Of a DNA stretch of 64,000 nt, positions 53,287 through 63,448 are shown one piece after another; the first letter of the stretch is position 1; each line of letters begins with the position of its first letter. The notes under the pieces are model-generated. The model saw only the letters and a program-made list of their open reading frames with translations. It did no database searches and had not been told where the DNA came from. This stretch comes from Hydrocarboniphaga sp. Its GTDB lineage: Bacteria; Pseudomonadota; Gammaproteobacteria; Nevskiales; Nevskiaceae. The stretch spans positions 1-64,000 of the forward strand of contig NZ_JAQGNT010000063.1 in the NCBI RefSeq assembly GCF_028291725.1. The letters are read 5' to 3'. A program made the translations under genes and the position numbers.

Positions 53287-53771
53287 TGAGGCGCGTGCCC
53301 CACCTGGCTTTCTGGCTGAGCCTGTTCGCCGCCTTGTTCCTGCAGATGGTCGTGCTGCCCGACAGCATCGCCGCAGTGCGGCCGCTGTGGGTGCCACTGG
53401 TACTGGCGTTCTGGGCGCTGCAGGATCCGCGGCTGCCGACGCTGATCGCCTCGTTCCTGTTCGGCATCATGCTCGACGTGCTGTTCGACTCGATCCTCGG
53501 ACAGCACGCGCTGGCCTGTGTGCTGTGCATCTACATCGTGATCAAGCTGCGCAGCTTGTTCATCCTGTTCCCGCTGTGGCAGTCGACGGTGGCGCTGCTG
53601 CCGGTCTGGCTGATCTACGCGTTCCTGATGTTCTGGATCGACGGTGTCGCCAAGCACCAGGCCGATCCCTGGCTGCGCTGGCTGCCGGTAGCCTCGACGG
53701 CGTTGTTCTGGCCGCTGATTTTTGTGTTGCTGGATAGCTATCTGCGGCGCCGTCAGCGCAGCCAGGAATAA
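53286..53771 (+). CDS. mreD: Rod shape-determining protein MreD
   Basis: 161 residues with five or so membrane spans (LSLFAALFLQMVVLPD, PLVLAFWALQDPRLP, SFLFGIMLDVLFDSILGQHA). GxxxDxxxxxxLG is the MreD signature. Its ATG overlaps the mreC TGA by one base. Confidence 0.93.
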   Translation: MRRVPHLAFWLSLFAALFLQMVVLPDSIAAVRPLWVPLVLAFWALQDPRLPTLIASFLFGIMLDVLFDSILGQHALACVLCIYIVIKLRSLFILFPLWQSTVALLPVWLIYAFLMFWIDGVAKHQADPWLRWLPVASTALFWPLIFVLLDSYLRRRQRSQE

Positions 53772-53779
53772 GCCGGGGA

Positions 53780-55756
53780 ATGAGCCGGCACGACAAGCTC
53801 AAGGACCTTCACCGCGAGAAGGAGACCTTCGCGGCGCGCACCGTCGTCGCCGCCTGCGTGGCGCTGCTGCTGGCGGCGACTCTGAGCTTCCGGCTGTTCG
53901 ATCTGCAGGTCCTGCAGCAGACCTATTACTCGACACGGGCCGACGAAAACCGCATGCGGCTGTCGGCGGTAGCGCCGGTGCGCGGCCTGATCTACGACCG
54001 CAACGGCGCGGTACTGGCGCAGAACACGCCGGCCTTCGTGCTCGAACTGGTGCCCGAAGAGGTCAAGCAGCTCGACGATACGCTGCAACGCCTGGCCAAG
54101 CTGGTGCGGCTGGACGACATCGACGTCGCCCGGTTCAAGGAGCGCGTGCGCAAGACGCCGCGCTACCGCGCGGTGCCGCTGCGCACCAACCTGAGCCTGG
54201 AGGAAGTCGCCAAATTCGAGATCAACCGCTACGACTTCGACGGCGTCGACGTCACCGCCGGCCTGACCCGCAGCTATCCGCTCGGCGACACCGCCGCGCA
54301 CGTGGTCGGCTATGTCGGCGGCATCACCGAGGACGAGCTGCGCAAGGCGCCGGAGCCGGCGTTCCGCGGCCTGTCGCAGATCGGCAAGGTCGGCGTCGAG
54401 AAATCGCACGAGGACCTGCTGCGCGGCGAGCCTGGTGCCAAGGTGATCGAGGCCAACGCCTACGGCCGTCCATTGCGCGAACTCGACTACCAGCAGGGCA
54501 AGCCCGGCCGCAATCTGATCCTGACGCTGGACGCGAAAGTGCAGATGGTCGCCGAGCAGGCGCTGGGCGACTACAACGGCGCGGTCGTGGCGATCAATCC
54601 GCAGAACGGCGAGATCATCGCGCTGGTGTCCAAACCCGGCTTCAACCCGCACCTGTTCGGCGAGGGCATCGACGGCAAGACCTACAAGACGCTGCTGGAC
54701 GACCCGAACCGGCCGCTGTACAACCGCGCGCTGCAGGGCACCTATCCGCCCGGATCGACGATCAAGCCGTTCATGGCGCTGGCCGGCCTGGAATACGAGG
54801 TGATCGACGCCAATCACCGCGAAGTCTGCAACGGCCAGATGTCGCTGCCGGGCTCGTCGCGCAAGTACCGCTGCTGGAAGCGCCACGGCCATGGCTCGCT
54901 GGACATGGCAGCCGGCGTCGCGCGCTCCTGCGACATTTACTTCTACAACGTCGCGATCAATCTCGGCATCGACCGCATCCAGGGCTTCCTGGACCAGTTC
55001 GGCCTGGGCCGCGCCACCGACGTCGACCTGCCGCTGGAAAAGGCCGGCCTGCTGCCTTCGCGCGAATGGAAGCAGCGCATGCGCAAGGAAAGCTGGTACC
55101 CGGGCGAGACGCTCAACGTCGGCATCGGCCAGGGTTATCTGACGGTAACGCCGCTGCAGCTGACGCAGATCACCGCGCGCATGGCGATGCGCGGCGACGG
55201 CTTCAAACCGCACCTGGTGCGCGCGACCCAGGACCCGATCTCGCTGGCAACCGATGCCATCGCGCTGGAACCGCTGCCGGCGATCCAGAACCGCCACAAA
55301 GCCGACTGGGAAACCGTGGTCCACGCGATGCAGCAGGTGACCCAGGTCCAGGGCGGCACCGCGTTCGCGACGTTCAAGGACGCGCCCTACACCGTCGCCG
55401 GCAAGACCGGCTCGGCCCAGGTCGCCGGCCTCAAGCAGGACGAGAAAGTCGCGCCGACCCAGGAATCGCTGCCGATGCATTTGCGCGACCATGCGCTGTT
55501 CATCGCGTTCGCGCCCGCCGACAACCCGCAAATCGCGATCGGCGTCATCGCCGAGCACGGCGGACACGGCGCCTCGGTCGCCGCGCCAGTGGCACGGCAG
55601 ATCATGGACCAGTACCTTCTCGGCGAGATCCGCTATCGAGCGCCCGGCACACCAGCCCCGGCGGTCGCGGTGCCCGCCGCACCGGTGCCGGCAGTGGCCA
55701 TCCCGCAGCAAGCCGCGCCGCCCGATGCCGAGCTGCCGGACACCGAGGACAATTGA
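53780..55756 (+). CDS. mrdA: Penicillin-binding protein 2
   Basis: 658 residues. One N-terminal membrane span, a dimerisation domain (RGLIYDRNGAVLAQNTPAF), then the transpeptidase with SxxK in PPGSTIKPFMALAG (Ser near 324), SxD/N in RSCDIYFYNVA and KTG in VAGKTGSAQVAGL. It crosslinks elongation-phase peptidoglycan with RodA. A Pro/Ala/Val-rich tail of about 40 residues is extra. It is 8 bases after mreD. Confidence 0.96.
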   Translation: MSRHDKLKDLHREKETFAARTVVAACVALLLAATLSFRLFDLQVLQQTYYSTRADENRMRLSAVAPVRGLIYDRNGAVLAQNTPAFVLELVPEEVKQLDDTLQRLAKLVRLDDIDVARFKERVRKTPRYRAVPLRTNLSLEEVAKFEINRYDFDGVDVTAGLTRSYPLGDTAAHVVGYVGGITEDELRKAPEPAFRGLSQIGKVGVEKSHEDLLRGEPGAKVIEANAYGRPLRELDYQQGKPGRNLILTLDAKVQMVAEQALGDYNGAVVAINPQNGEIIALVSKPGFNPHLFGEGIDGKTYKTLLDDPNRPLYNRALQGTYPPGSTIKPFMALAGLEYEVIDANHREVCNGQMSLPGSSRKYRCWKRHGHGSLDMAAGVARSCDIYFYNVAINLGIDRIQGFLDQFGLGRATDVDLPLEKAGLLPSREWKQRMRKESWYPGETLNVGIGQGYLTVTPLQLTQITARMAMRGDGFKPHLVRATQDPISLATDAIALEPLPAIQNRHKADWETVVHAMQQVTQVQGGTAFATFKDAPYTVAGKTGSAQVAGLKQDEKVAPTQESLPMHLRDHALFIAFAPADNPQIAIGVIAEHGGHGASVAAPVARQIMDQYLLGEIRYRAPGTPAPAVAVPAAPVPAVAIPQQAAPPDAELPDTEDN

Positions 55757-55763
55757 ACCCGAC

Positions 55764-56900
55764 ATGAATCCGCTCTTCCAACCGCTGACCTCGTCGCGGC
55801 CACAGCAGCAGGGCCTGGCGGACTGGTTCGGGCGCCTGCACCTGGACCTGTGGCTGATGATGCTGCTGGCCAGTGTCAGTGCGCTCGGCCTGATCGTGCT
55901 GTATTCCGCCTCCGGCCACTCGATGCCGACGGTGATGAACCAGTCCGAACGCCTGTTGCTCGGCCTGGGCGTGATGGCGGCCGCCGCGCAGGCCACGCCG
56001 GAGATGTACCGCGCCATCGCGCCCTGGTTCTACTCGATGGCGACGGTGCTGCTGATATTGACGCTGCTGTTGGGCGATCACGCCAAAGGGGCCCAGCGCT
56101 GGCTGGATTTCGGCGTGGTGCGGTTTCAGCCGGCCGAGTTCATGAAGCTGGCAATGCCGCTGTGCGTCGCCAGCTTTCTGCACGGCCGGCCGCTGCCGCC
56201 GAACGTGTCGACGATCGCGATCACGCTGGCCCTGATCGGCTTGCCGACCGTGCTGATCGCGGTGCAGCCCGATCTCGGTACCGCGCTGCTGATCGTCGCC
56301 GCCGGCGGCTTCGCGCTGTATTTCGGCGGCCTCGGCTATCGCTGGATCCTCGGCGCACTGGCGGCGATCGGCGCCGCACTGCCGGTGCTGTGGACGCGCC
56401 TGCACGACTACCAACGCCAGCGCGTGCTGACTTTTCTCGACCCGGAAACCGATCCGCTCGGCACCGGCTACCACATCACCCAGAGCAAGATCGCGATCGG
56501 CTCCGGCGGCCTGTTCGGCAAGGGCTGGCTCAACGGCACCCAGGCCAAGCTCGACTTCCTGCCCGAGTCGCACACCGACTTCATTTTCGCGGTGTATTCC
56601 GAAGAGCTGGGGCTGATGGGCGTGCTGTTTCTGATCGGTCTTTATCTGGCGATCGTCGGCCGCTGCCTGTACATCGCGGTGCGCGCCCAGGACACTTTCC
56701 AGCGATTGCTCGCGGGCGCCCTGGGCATGACGTTTTTCATCTACATTTTCATCAACATGGGCATGGTGATCGGCCTGCTGCCGGTGGTCGGCGTGCCGCT
56801 GCCGCTGGTGAGCTATGGCGGCACCTCGACGGTGAGCCTGCTGGCTGGCTTCGGTATGCTGATGTCCATACAAACTCATAGAAAACTACTGGCGAGCTGA
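55764..56900 (+). CDS. rodA: Peptidoglycan glycosyltransferase RodA
   Basis: 378 residues, about ten membrane spans, SEDS family. VLYSASGHSMPTVMNQ, RFQPAEFMKLAMPL, VAVQPDLGTALLI-like (IAVQPDLGTALLIVAAGG), FLPESHTDFIFAVYSEELG and GVPLPLVSYGGTSTVSLLAG are all diagnostic. It polymerises lipid II. Its TGA overlaps the following ATG by one base. Confidence 0.97.
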   Translation: MNPLFQPLTSSRPQQQGLADWFGRLHLDLWLMMLLASVSALGLIVLYSASGHSMPTVMNQSERLLLGLGVMAAAAQATPEMYRAIAPWFYSMATVLLILTLLLGDHAKGAQRWLDFGVVRFQPAEFMKLAMPLCVASFLHGRPLPPNVSTIAITLALIGLPTVLIAVQPDLGTALLIVAAGGFALYFGGLGYRWILGALAAIGAALPVLWTRLHDYQRQRVLTFLDPETDPLGTGYHITQSKIAIGSGGLFGKGWLNGTQAKLDFLPESHTDFIFAVYSEELGLMGVLFLIGLYLAIVGRCLYIAVRAQDTFQRLLAGALGMTFFIYIFINMGMVIGLLPVVGVPLPLVSYGGTSTVSLLAGFGMLMSIQTHRKLLAS

Positions 56901-58108
56901 TGCGGCCGACACTAGGGAAGGTACTAGCAGCCCGTCGGACTTGGGAGATCGTAGCGAGGGTTTGGCCCGCTGTGTCCAAGCTGCGGGCGACGGAGGAGAA
57001 TATCGAGTCATATTTGACGAGGGCGCCCGCAGCTTGGGCGCAGCGGGCCGAAGCCGCAGTAGATCTTGCCAAGTCCGACAGGCTGCTAGGCAAGGGACTG
57101 CTCACGCTCGGACTCCTGGCCATGGCAGGCCCCGCGGGAGCCGATTATTCCAAGCACCCCAGAGCGCAGGCTCTGTACGCCGCGCTGCAGAGCGAACATG
57201 GTTTCTCTGCTGCCGACATCGACTCCGTTCGCGTCGCGCTGATCGACGCGCAAACGATCCCGAGCCTGATCGAAGCCGAGCAAAAAGCGCCGGAACGCAC
57301 CGAAACCTGGACCGTGTACTCGGCCAAGCGCGTCGACGCGCTGCGCATTCGTCGCGGCGCGCAATTCATCCACGACAACCGCGCGCTGCTGGATCGTGCC
57401 GAAACCGAATACGGCGTGCCCGGCCCGGTGATCGCCGGCGTCCTCGGGCTCGAGACCAACTTCGGCCGCTTCACCGGCAATGCGCGCGTGCTCGATGCGC
57501 TGGCGACGCAGGGCTTCGATCATCCGACGCGCTCGAAGTTTTTCTTCGAGGAGCTGGAGCAGTATTTCGTGTTCTGCCGCGATTTCGGCTTCCCGCCGAC
57601 GCAGCCCAAAGGCTCCTATGCCGGCGCGATGGGCTGGGCGCAGTTCATGCCGAGCAATTACCGCCGGCTGGCGGTGGATTTCGACGGCGACGGCCGGCGC
57701 GACCTGTGGAGCGCCGCCGACGCGATCGGCTCGATCGCGCATTACTTCATCGATTACAAGCCCGAGCTGCGATGGCACCGCGGTGAGCCGCTGATCGTAC
57801 CGGCGAAGCTGACCCGGCCGCTGCCGGGCACGATTGCGGTCAATACCAAGAACGTCGGCTATACGGTTGCGCAGCTGCGCAGCGCCGGCGTCGAGCCCTC
57901 CGCGCGTCTGCCGGCGAATCTGGCCGTCGGCCTGATCGAGCTGCAGCTCGACCCCGGCGGCACCACCGACAAGGAATACTGGATCGGCCTGCCCAACTTT
58001 TATTCGGTGATGAGCTACAACCCGCGCGTCTACTACGCGATGACCGTCAGCCGGCTGGCCTCGGCGATGGCGACCGAAGCGGCCAAGCTCGACCCCGACA
58101 CTCAATGA
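56900..58108 (+). CDS. mltB: Lytic murein transglycosylase B with a MITE inside its signal peptide
   Basis: 402 residues as now read. The mature MltB part starts near residue 78: catalytic Glu in GVLGLETNFGRFTGN (near 185), then SYAGAMGWAQFMPSNYRRLA and the EF-hand-like DFDGDGRRDLW. Residues 9-62 are encoded by an inserted 162-bp palindromic element. Removing one CTAG-to-CTAG unit restores MRPTLGKVLGKGLLTLGLLA followed by MAGPAGA, a good signal peptide. Insertion is in frame and has no stop, so the protein is still made but with its n-region moved 54 residues away. Export may be impaired or depend on internal initiation. Confidence 0.9.
   Translation: MRPTLGKVLAARRTWEIVARVWPAVSKLRATEENIESYLTRAPAAWAQRAEAAVDLAKSDRLLGKGLLTLGLLAMAGPAGADYSKHPRAQALYAALQSEHGFSAADIDSVRVALIDAQTIPSLIEAEQKAPERTETWTVYSAKRVDALRIRRGAQFIHDNRALLDRAETEYGVPGPVIAGVLGLETNFGRFTGNARVLDALATQGFDHPTRSKFFFEELEQYFVFCRDFGFPPTQPKGSYAGAMGWAQFMPSNYRRLAVDFDGDGRRDLWSAADAIGSIAHYFIDYKPELRWHRGEPLIVPAKLTRPLPGTIAVNTKNVGYTVAQLRSAGVEPSARLPANLAVGLIELQLDPGGTTDKEYWIGLPNFYSVMSYNPRVYYAMTVSRLASAMATEAAKLDPDTQ
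56924..57089. mobile_element. MITE-like palindromic element in mltB, flanked by CTAG
   Basis: Termini CAGCCCGTCGGACTTGG and, inverted, CAGCCTGTCGGACTTGG. Inner inverted arms (GGCCCGCTGTGTCCAAGC against GGCCCGCTGCGCCCAAGC, then GCTGCGGGCG) extend the match to about 65 bases per side around a loop near 56996-57030. Flanking CTAG at 56924-56927 and 57086-57089 looks like a target duplication; TA alone is also possible. Repeat period is 162 bases (54 codons). Too small to carry a transposase, so mobilised in trans, if at all. Confidence 0.85.
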
Positions 58109-58965
58109 ACGGAGCTTGGTTCTCAACCGGCAGCGCAGTGCTGCTAATCGCCCTGCTCAGCGCCTGCGCCAACGGCCCGGCTCCGCGCTCGTCCGCCCCT
58201 CACCGCACGCCGGTGAGGGTGGTCGTGACGCCGGGCGCCGACGGGCCACCGACGGCCTCCGAGATCCCGCCGAACCTGATGGACGTCCCGGAGCCCGTGC
58301 CGCGCGCCGAGCCCAGGAGCCCCTACGGCAATCCGCCGAGCTACGAGGCCTTGGGCGACACCTACAAGACGCTGGATTCCGCGCGCGGCTTCCGCGAAAC
58401 CGGCCTCGCCTCCTGGTACGGCCGCAAGTTCCAGGGCCGCAAGACCTCGAGCGGCGAACCCTTCGACATGTTCAAGCTCACCGCCGCGCACAAGACCCTG
58501 CCGCTGCCGACCTTCGCGCGGGTCACCAACATCACCAACGGCCAGAGCATCGTCGTGCGCATCAACGATCGCGGGCCGTTCCATTCCTCGCGCATCATCG
58601 ACCTGTCCTATGCGGCCGCGGCCAAGCTCGGCCTGCTCGGCGGGCCGGCGATGGTAGAACTCGAGGCGCTGACGCCGGGCGAAGATCTGCCGCCGCCGCC
58701 GGGCAAACTCGAGCTGCCGCCGCCAGTGCCGTCGCAGCCCAATTATCTGCAGGTCGCCGCGTATTCGGACCCGATCAACGCGGTATCGCTGAAGACCGAG
58801 ATCAACAAGCTCGGCATCAACGACATCGAGATCCGCACCGGCACCTACAACGGCGATGCTATCCACCGCGTGCTGGTCGGCCCGTTCTCGGACCAGGACT
58901 CGCTGGTCGCAACCCGCAACCGCCTGCTCAGCGCTGGCCTGGCCGCGGAGGCGGTCAGCCGCTGA
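58105..58965 (+). CDS. rlpA: RlpA-like lipoprotein (septal/peptidoglycan transglycosylase)
   Basis: 286 residues. Lipobox LLSAC at about residues 17-21, so an outer-membrane lipoprotein. Double-psi beta-barrel RlpA domain at about 95-190 (GLASWYGRKFQGRKTSSGEP, VVRINDRGPFHSSRIIDLSY with catalytic Asp/His) and a C-terminal SPOR domain (YLQVAAYSDPINAVSLKTEI to the end). It cleaves denuded glycan strands. Overlaps mltB by ATGA. Confidence 0.93.
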   Translation: MNGAWFSTGSAVLLIALLSACANGPAPRSSAPHRTPVRVVVTPGADGPPTASEIPPNLMDVPEPVPRAEPRSPYGNPPSYEALGDTYKTLDSARGFRETGLASWYGRKFQGRKTSSGEPFDMFKLTAAHKTLPLPTFARVTNITNGQSIVVRINDRGPFHSSRIIDLSYAAAAKLGLLGGPAMVELEALTPGEDLPPPPGKLELPPPVPSQPNYLQVAAYSDPINAVSLKTEINKLGINDIEIRTGTYNGDAIHRVLVGPFSDQDSLVATRNRLLSAGLAAEAVSR

Positions 58966-59038
58966 GCTAAACTGCGCGCGCCCCCGATCCACGCAGGGCG
59001 CCTCAACCCAACACGATCCAGGTTCCCGATCCAGATCA

Positions 59039-60208
59039 ATGAAGACATTTCTGAAGAAGCATGCTTTTGGCGCCGCACTGCTGCTGGCCTCGCTGCAGGC
59101 TCACGCTCAGCTCGACAAGATCCCCGAGCCGCCGGCTATCGACGCCAAGTCCTATGCACTGATCGATTTCGCCAGCGGCGATCTGCTGGCGTCCAAGGAC
59201 CCCGACGCGCGTGTCGAGCCGGCCAGCATCACCAAGGTGATGACCACTTATGTCGCCTTCGACGAGATCAAGCGCGGCCGCCTGCACTACGAAGACGAGG
59301 CGCTGATTTCCGAGAAAGCCTGGAAACAGGGTATCGACTCAAGTGAGTCGCGGATGTTCCTCGACGTCGGCAGCCGCGTGAAGATCATTGATCTGCTGCG
59401 CGGCATCATCATCGCCTCGGGCAATGACGCGAGCATCGCGCTGGCCGAACACATCGCCGGCAGCGAGTCCGCTTTCGCCGAGCTGATGAACCAGTACGCG
59501 GCCAAACTCGGCCTGAAGAACACTCACTTCGTCGACGCCAGCGGCCTGCCCGATCCGGAGCACTACACCACCGCCCGCGATCTGGCGATGCTCGGCCGCG
59601 CGCTGATCCGCGACTTTCCGCAGGACTACAAGATCTACGCGGAGCGCTCCTTCCAGTACAAGATTGCGCACCCGCAGGAGAACCGTAACGGCCTGCTGAT
59701 CAAGGACCCGAGTGTCGACGGCATCAAGACCGGCCATACCAGCTCGGCCGGCTATTGCCTGCTGTCTTCGTCGCAGCGCACCGGCCGCCGCCTGATTTCG
59801 GCGGTGATGGGCGCCAAAACCTGGGCCTATCGCGAACAGGCCAGCCTCGAGCTGCTGAACTACGGCTTCCGCTTCTACGAAATGGTGCCGCTGCTCGGCC
59901 CGGCCAACCCGGTCGCGACCGTGCCGGCCTACAAGGGCGAGCAGGACACGGTGCAGGTCGGCACCCTGCAGCCGGTGTCGCTGAGCCTGCCGCGCGGCGC
60001 CAAGGACCGCGTCAGGATGGAGCCCAAGATCACCCAGCAGGCGATCGCACCGATCGCGCCGGGCCAGGTCGTCGGCACCATCGCGATCACGCTCGACGGC
60101 CGGCTGATCCGCAACGAGCCGCTGGTCGCGCTGAAGGCGGTCGCCGAGGGCGGCCTGTTCACCCGAGCGGTCGATACCGTGCGGCTGTGGTGGGCCGGTG
60201 GGCAATAG
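59039..60208 (+). CDS. dacA: D-alanyl-D-alanine carboxypeptidase (PBP5 family)
   Basis: 389 residues. Signal peptide [20 protein letters not shown], then SxxK in [13 protein letters not shown] (near 62), SGN in [13 protein letters not shown] and KTG in [15 protein letters not shown]-terminal amphipathic helix ([18 protein letters not shown]) anchors it on the periplasmic face. It trims pentapeptides. Its 3' end overlaps the GTG alternative start of lipB. Confidence 0.95.
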   Translation: MKTFLKKHAFGAALLLASLQAHAQLDKIPEPPAIDAKSYALIDFASGDLLASKDPDARVEPASITKVMTTYVAFDEIKRGRLHYEDEALISEKAWKQGIDSSESRMFLDVGSRVKIIDLLRGIIIASGNDASIALAEHIAGSESAFAELMNQYAAKLGLKNTHFVDASGLPDPEHYTTARDLAMLGRALIRDFPQDYKIYAERSFQYKIAHPQENRNGLLIKDPSVDGIKTGHTSSAGYCLLSSSQRTGRRLISAVMGAKTWAYREQASLELLNYGFRFYEMVPLLGPANPVATVPAYKGEQDTVQVGTLQPVSLSLPRGAKDRVRMEPKITQQAIAPIAPGQVVGTIAITLDGRLIRNEPLVALKAVAEGGLFTRAVDTVRLWWAGGQ

Positions 60209-60221
60209 CGAGCCGCTTCCG

Positions 60222-60854
60222 ATGGGCCCGCGGCTGCGGGTCCTGGAAGGCTTGTCGGATTACGCGGCGACGCTCGCGCAAATGCGGGCGTTCACCGAAA
60301 CCCGCGACGACGACACTCCGGACGAGCTGTGGTTTCTGCAGCATCCGGCGGTATTCACCCAGGGCCAGGCCGGGCGCGACGAGCATGTATTGATGGCCGG
60401 CGACATCCCGGTGATTCGCAGCAATCGCGGCGGCCAGGTCACGTATCACGGCCCCGGCCAGATCGTCGTCTACGTGCTGCTGAACCTGCATCGCGCCGGC
60501 TACGGCATCCGCACCCTGGTGTCGCGGATCGAGAACGCGCTGATCGACACACTGGCCGGCTACGGCATCACGGCCTATGCCGATCCCAAGGCCCCCGGCG
60601 TGTATGTCGACATCGGCCAAGTGCGCCACAAGATCGCCTCACTGGGGCTGCGCATCAGCCGCGGCTGCAGCTATCACGGGCTCGCGCTGAACACCGACAT
60701 GGACCTTGCGCCTTTCGGCCGGATCAATCCCTGCGGCTATGAAGGCCTGCAGGTAACTCAGGTGCGGGCCTTGGGCGGCCCCGGGATCGCGAAGGTTCGC
60801 GCGGATCTGCAGGAAAACCTGGTCCGCACGCTCGGTTACACGTGCACCACATAG
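60222..60854 (+). CDS. lipB: Octanoyl-[ACP]:protein N-octanoyltransferase LipB
   Basis: 210 residues from ATG 60222 ([20 protein letters not shown]); GTG 60198 would add eight residues and overlap dacA. Diagnostic [18 protein letters not shown] and the catalytic pair Lys in [14 protein letters not shown] and Cys in [14 protein letters not shown]. It transfers octanoyl groups to lipoyl domains. lipA is not in the window. Confidence 0.94.
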   Translation: MGPRLRVLEGLSDYAATLAQMRAFTETRDDDTPDELWFLQHPAVFTQGQAGRDEHVLMAGDIPVIRSNRGGQVTYHGPGQIVVYVLLNLHRAGYGIRTLVSRIENALIDTLAGYGITAYADPKAPGVYVDIGQVRHKIASLGLRISRGCSYHGLALNTDMDLAPFGRINPCGYEGLQVTQVRALGGPGIAKVRADLQENLVRTLGYTCTT

Positions 60855-60902
60855 CGTAAATCAGCGCAACAAAGGCCAGACGGCGGCTCGATGGCCGACT
60901 GA

Positions 60903-61166
60903 TCAGTGCCCGATGATGATCGGTGCGATCGCGGTCGCCGGCAGCTTGCCGGCATCGAAGCTGCCGGCGCAGCGCGGTGGACGCGAAACCGGCTGCGGCC
61001 CGGGCGATTGCATGTTGCGTGTGGTCTTGCACGGCTTGCTGCTGGCGACCGCGGCCTGCGGGTCTGGCGACCGATTCTTAGGTGCTGCCGAGCAGGCCGC
61101 GAGCAGGGCCGACAATACGACGGCGAGCGCCCGAGTCTGGCTTTTGTGCGCAACTTCAGGGTTCAT
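60903..61166 (-). CDS. Small putative lipoprotein
   Basis: 87 residues. Signal with lipobox: RALAVVLSALLAACSAAPKN, Cys near residue 25. The mature part is short and Pro/Ser-rich with two further Cys (KPCKTTRNMQ, PPRCAGSFD). No family recognised. The plus strand of this interval also has an open frame but without a signal or conserved wording. It is divergent from mlaF. Confidence 0.55.
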   Translation of the reverse strand: MNPEVAHKSQTRALAVVLSALLAACSAAPKNRSPDPQAAVASSKPCKTTRNMQSPGPQPVSRPPRCAGSFDAGKLPATAIAPIIIGH

Positions 61167-61275
61167 CGCAGTCCAACCCTCAGACAGTCCTAATTATTTG
61201 CCCATACAATACGCCGCCCGGGCCGACATGCGCACAGCGCAACCGTTGCCCGCCTCCGGACGTATTGTCTAAGCG

Positions 61276-62109
61276 ATGAACCCGACAACAGCGACAAAGG
61301 ATGTCCCTGAGGACGTGCTGGTGCGTTGCCGCGGACTGCACTTCCGCCAAGGCCAGCGTGTCATCTACAACGGTATCGACATCGATATCGCACGCGGCAA
61401 GGTCACCGCCATCCTCGGCCCGTCCGGCACCGGCAAGACCACCTTGCTGCGCCTGATCGGCGGCCAGTGGCGGCCCTCGGCCGGCACCATCGAGTTCGAT
61501 GGCACCGACGTGCACAAGCTCGGCCGCAAGCCGCTATACGATCTGCGCAAGCGCATGGGCATGCTGTTCCAGAACGGCGCCTTGCTGACCGATCTGACGG
61601 TCTTCGAAAACGTCGCCTATCCGCTGCGCGAGCACGCCGGGATTCCCGAGAATCTGGTGCGCGACATCGTGCTGATGAAGCTGCAGGCGGTTGGCCTGCG
61701 CGGCGCCCGCGACCTGTATCCGGAAGAACTCTCGGGCGGCATGGCGCGCCGCGTGGCGCTGGCCCGCGCGATCTCGCTCGATCCCGACATGGTCATGTAC
61801 GACGAGCCGTTCACCGGCCAGGACCCGATCAGCATGGCGGTGCTGATCAAGCTGATCCGCACACTCAACCAATCGCTGGGCCTGACTTCGATCATCGTCT
61901 CGCACGACATCAAGGAAGTGCTGTCGATCGCGGATTACGCCTACGTGATTTCCGGCGGCAAGGTGCTCGGCCAGGGCACCGCCGACGAAATCCGCTCCAG
62001 CGAGTCGGCCTTCGTCCGGCAGTTCCTCAATGGCGAGCCGGACGGCCCGATCGCTTTCCACTACAAGGCTCCGGCTTATGCCGACGAACTGATGGGAGCG
62101 AAAAAATGA
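61276..62109 (+). CDS. mlaF: Mla phospholipid transporter ATPase MlaF
   Basis: 277 residues. Walker [16 protein letters not shown], signature [15 protein letters not shown], Walker [15 protein letters not shown] and switch His in IIVSHDIKE. The LSGGMARRV form is typical of MlaF/Ttg2A. It powers retrograde phospholipid transport with MlaE, D, C. Overlaps mlaE by four bases (ATGA). Confidence 0.96.
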   Translation: MNPTTATKDVPEDVLVRCRGLHFRQGQRVIYNGIDIDIARGKVTAILGPSGTGKTTLLRLIGGQWRPSAGTIEFDGTDVHKLGRKPLYDLRKRMGMLFQNGALLTDLTVFENVAYPLREHAGIPENLVRDIVLMKLQAVGLRGARDLYPEELSGGMARRVALARAISLDPDMVMYDEPFTGQDPISMAVLIKLIRTLNQSLGLTSIIVSHDIKEVLSIADYAYVISGGKVLGQGTADEIRSSESAFVRQFLNGEPDGPIAFHYKAPAYADELMGAKK

Positions 62110-62873
62110 GCGGGGCGGTCAAGGTGCTGACCGAGTTCCTTTCGGGACTCGGCCGCTCGGTGTTCTTTCTGCTGCAGATACTCCGGGTGATCCCGGCCTC
62201 GCTGCTGCGGCCGCAGCTGATCGTGCGCCAGCTGTACATGCTCGGCCAGCTGTCGATGATCATTATCGTGATCTCCGGCATCTTCATCGGCATGGTGCTG
62301 GCGCTGCAGGGCTATCGCACCCTGGTGCGCTTCGGCGCTTCGGAATCACTCGGCGTGTTCGTCGCGCTGACCATCATCCGCGAGCTTGGCCCGGTGGTCA
62401 CGGCGCTGCTGTTCGCCGGCCGCGCAGGTTCGTCGCTGGCCGCCGAACTCGGGCTGATGAAAGCCACCGATCAGCTGTCCGCGATGGAAATGATGGCCGT
62501 CGATCCGATCGAGCGGGTGATCGCGCCGCGCTTCATTGCCGGCCTGATCGCGATGCCACTGCTGACGATGATCTTCGCGGTAATGTCGATCGGCGTTGCC
62601 GGCGGCCACGCCGTCGGCGTCGAACTGCTGAAAGTGGATGCCGGCAGCTACTGGTCGGCGATCCGCGGCTCGGTCGATTTAGGCGACATCCGCGACAGCC
62701 TGGTCAAGGCCTCGGTGTTCGGTTTTGCGGTGAGCTGGATCGCGGTCTATCAGGGGTACACGGCAGCGCCGAACGCCGAAGGGGTATCGCGTGCAACGAC
62801 GTCGACCGTAGTGGTGTCGTCGCTGGCGATCCTGGCGCTCGACTTCATGCTGACAGCATTCATGTTCAATTAA
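62106..62873 (+). CDS. mlaE: Mla phospholipid transporter permease MlaE
   Basis: 255 residues with five or six spans. [60 protein letters not shown] and FMLTAFMFN are the family marks. Permease of the inner-membrane MlaFEDB complex. Confidence 0.96.
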   Translation: MSGAVKVLTEFLSGLGRSVFFLLQILRVIPASLLRPQLIVRQLYMLGQLSMIIIVISGIFIGMVLALQGYRTLVRFGASESLGVFVALTIIRELGPVVTALLFAGRAGSSLAAELGLMKATDQLSAMEMMAVDPIERVIAPRFIAGLIAMPLLTMIFAVMSIGVAGGHAVGVELLKVDAGSYWSAIRGSVDLGDIRDSLVKASVFGFAVSWIAVYQGYTAAPNAEGVSRATTSTVVVSSLAILALDFMLTAFMFN

Positions 62874-62908
62874 TCGCCTGCTCACATCGTTAAGCTATAG
62901 GTAGATCC

Positions 62909-63448
62909 ATGCAATCGAGAGCTTTGGAAATTCTGGTGGGCTTCTTCGTCTGCCTGGGCGTTGCGGCCGTTTTCGTGCTGACGTTCCGTGCGGCCAGCAT
63001 CGACAACGTCGGCAAGGGCCCGACTTATCGCGTCACCGCCTCGTTCGACAACATCGGCGGCCTCAAGGCCGGTGCGGCGGTGACCATGGCCGGCGTCAAG
63101 ATCGGCCGGGTGCGCGAGATCCAGATCAACCAGAAGACTTTTCAGGCCGATGTCGGCATCGACCTGTCACAGCAGTTCAACAAGATCCCGGAGGACTCCA
63201 ACGTCAAGATCCTGACCGCGGGCCTGCTCGGCGAACAATATCTCGGCGTCGAGCCCGGCGGATCGGACGACGTGCTCAAGGACGGCAGCGTGGTCACGCT
63301 CACCCAGAGCGCGCTGGTGCTGGAAAACCTGATCGGCCAGTTCCTGGCCAGCCAGTCCGGCCCCAAGGACACCGCGCTGGCCGACGCCATCGGAAAATTG
63401 GCGGACTCCTTGAAAACCAAGGATTCGGCCGCACCTGGAGTCAAATGA
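62909..63448 (+). CDS. mlaD: MlaD, MCE-domain lipid-binding protein
   Basis: 179 residues. Single N-terminal span (ILVGFFVCLGVAAVFVLTF), then an MCE domain (YRVTASFDNIGGLKAGAAVT, MAGVKIGRVREIQINQKTF, ILTAGLLGEQYLGVEPG). It forms the hexameric ring. Stop overlaps the mlaC start by ATGA. Confidence 0.96.
   Translation: MQSRALEILVGFFVCLGVAAVFVLTFRAASIDNVGKGPTYRVTASFDNIGGLKAGAAVTMAGVKIGRVREIQINQKTFQADVGIDLSQQFNKIPEDSNVKILTAGLLGEQYLGVEPGGSDDVLKDGSVVTLTQSALVLENLIGQFLASQSGPKDTALADAIGKLADSLKTKDSAAPGVK

Noticed and set aside
53753-56017. Long minus-strand open frame of about 750 codons opposite mrdA/rodA
   Set aside because: It lies antisense to clearly conserved genes and its translation is low-complexity (Arg/Gln/Ala-rich), as expected from high-GC third positions in the real frame.
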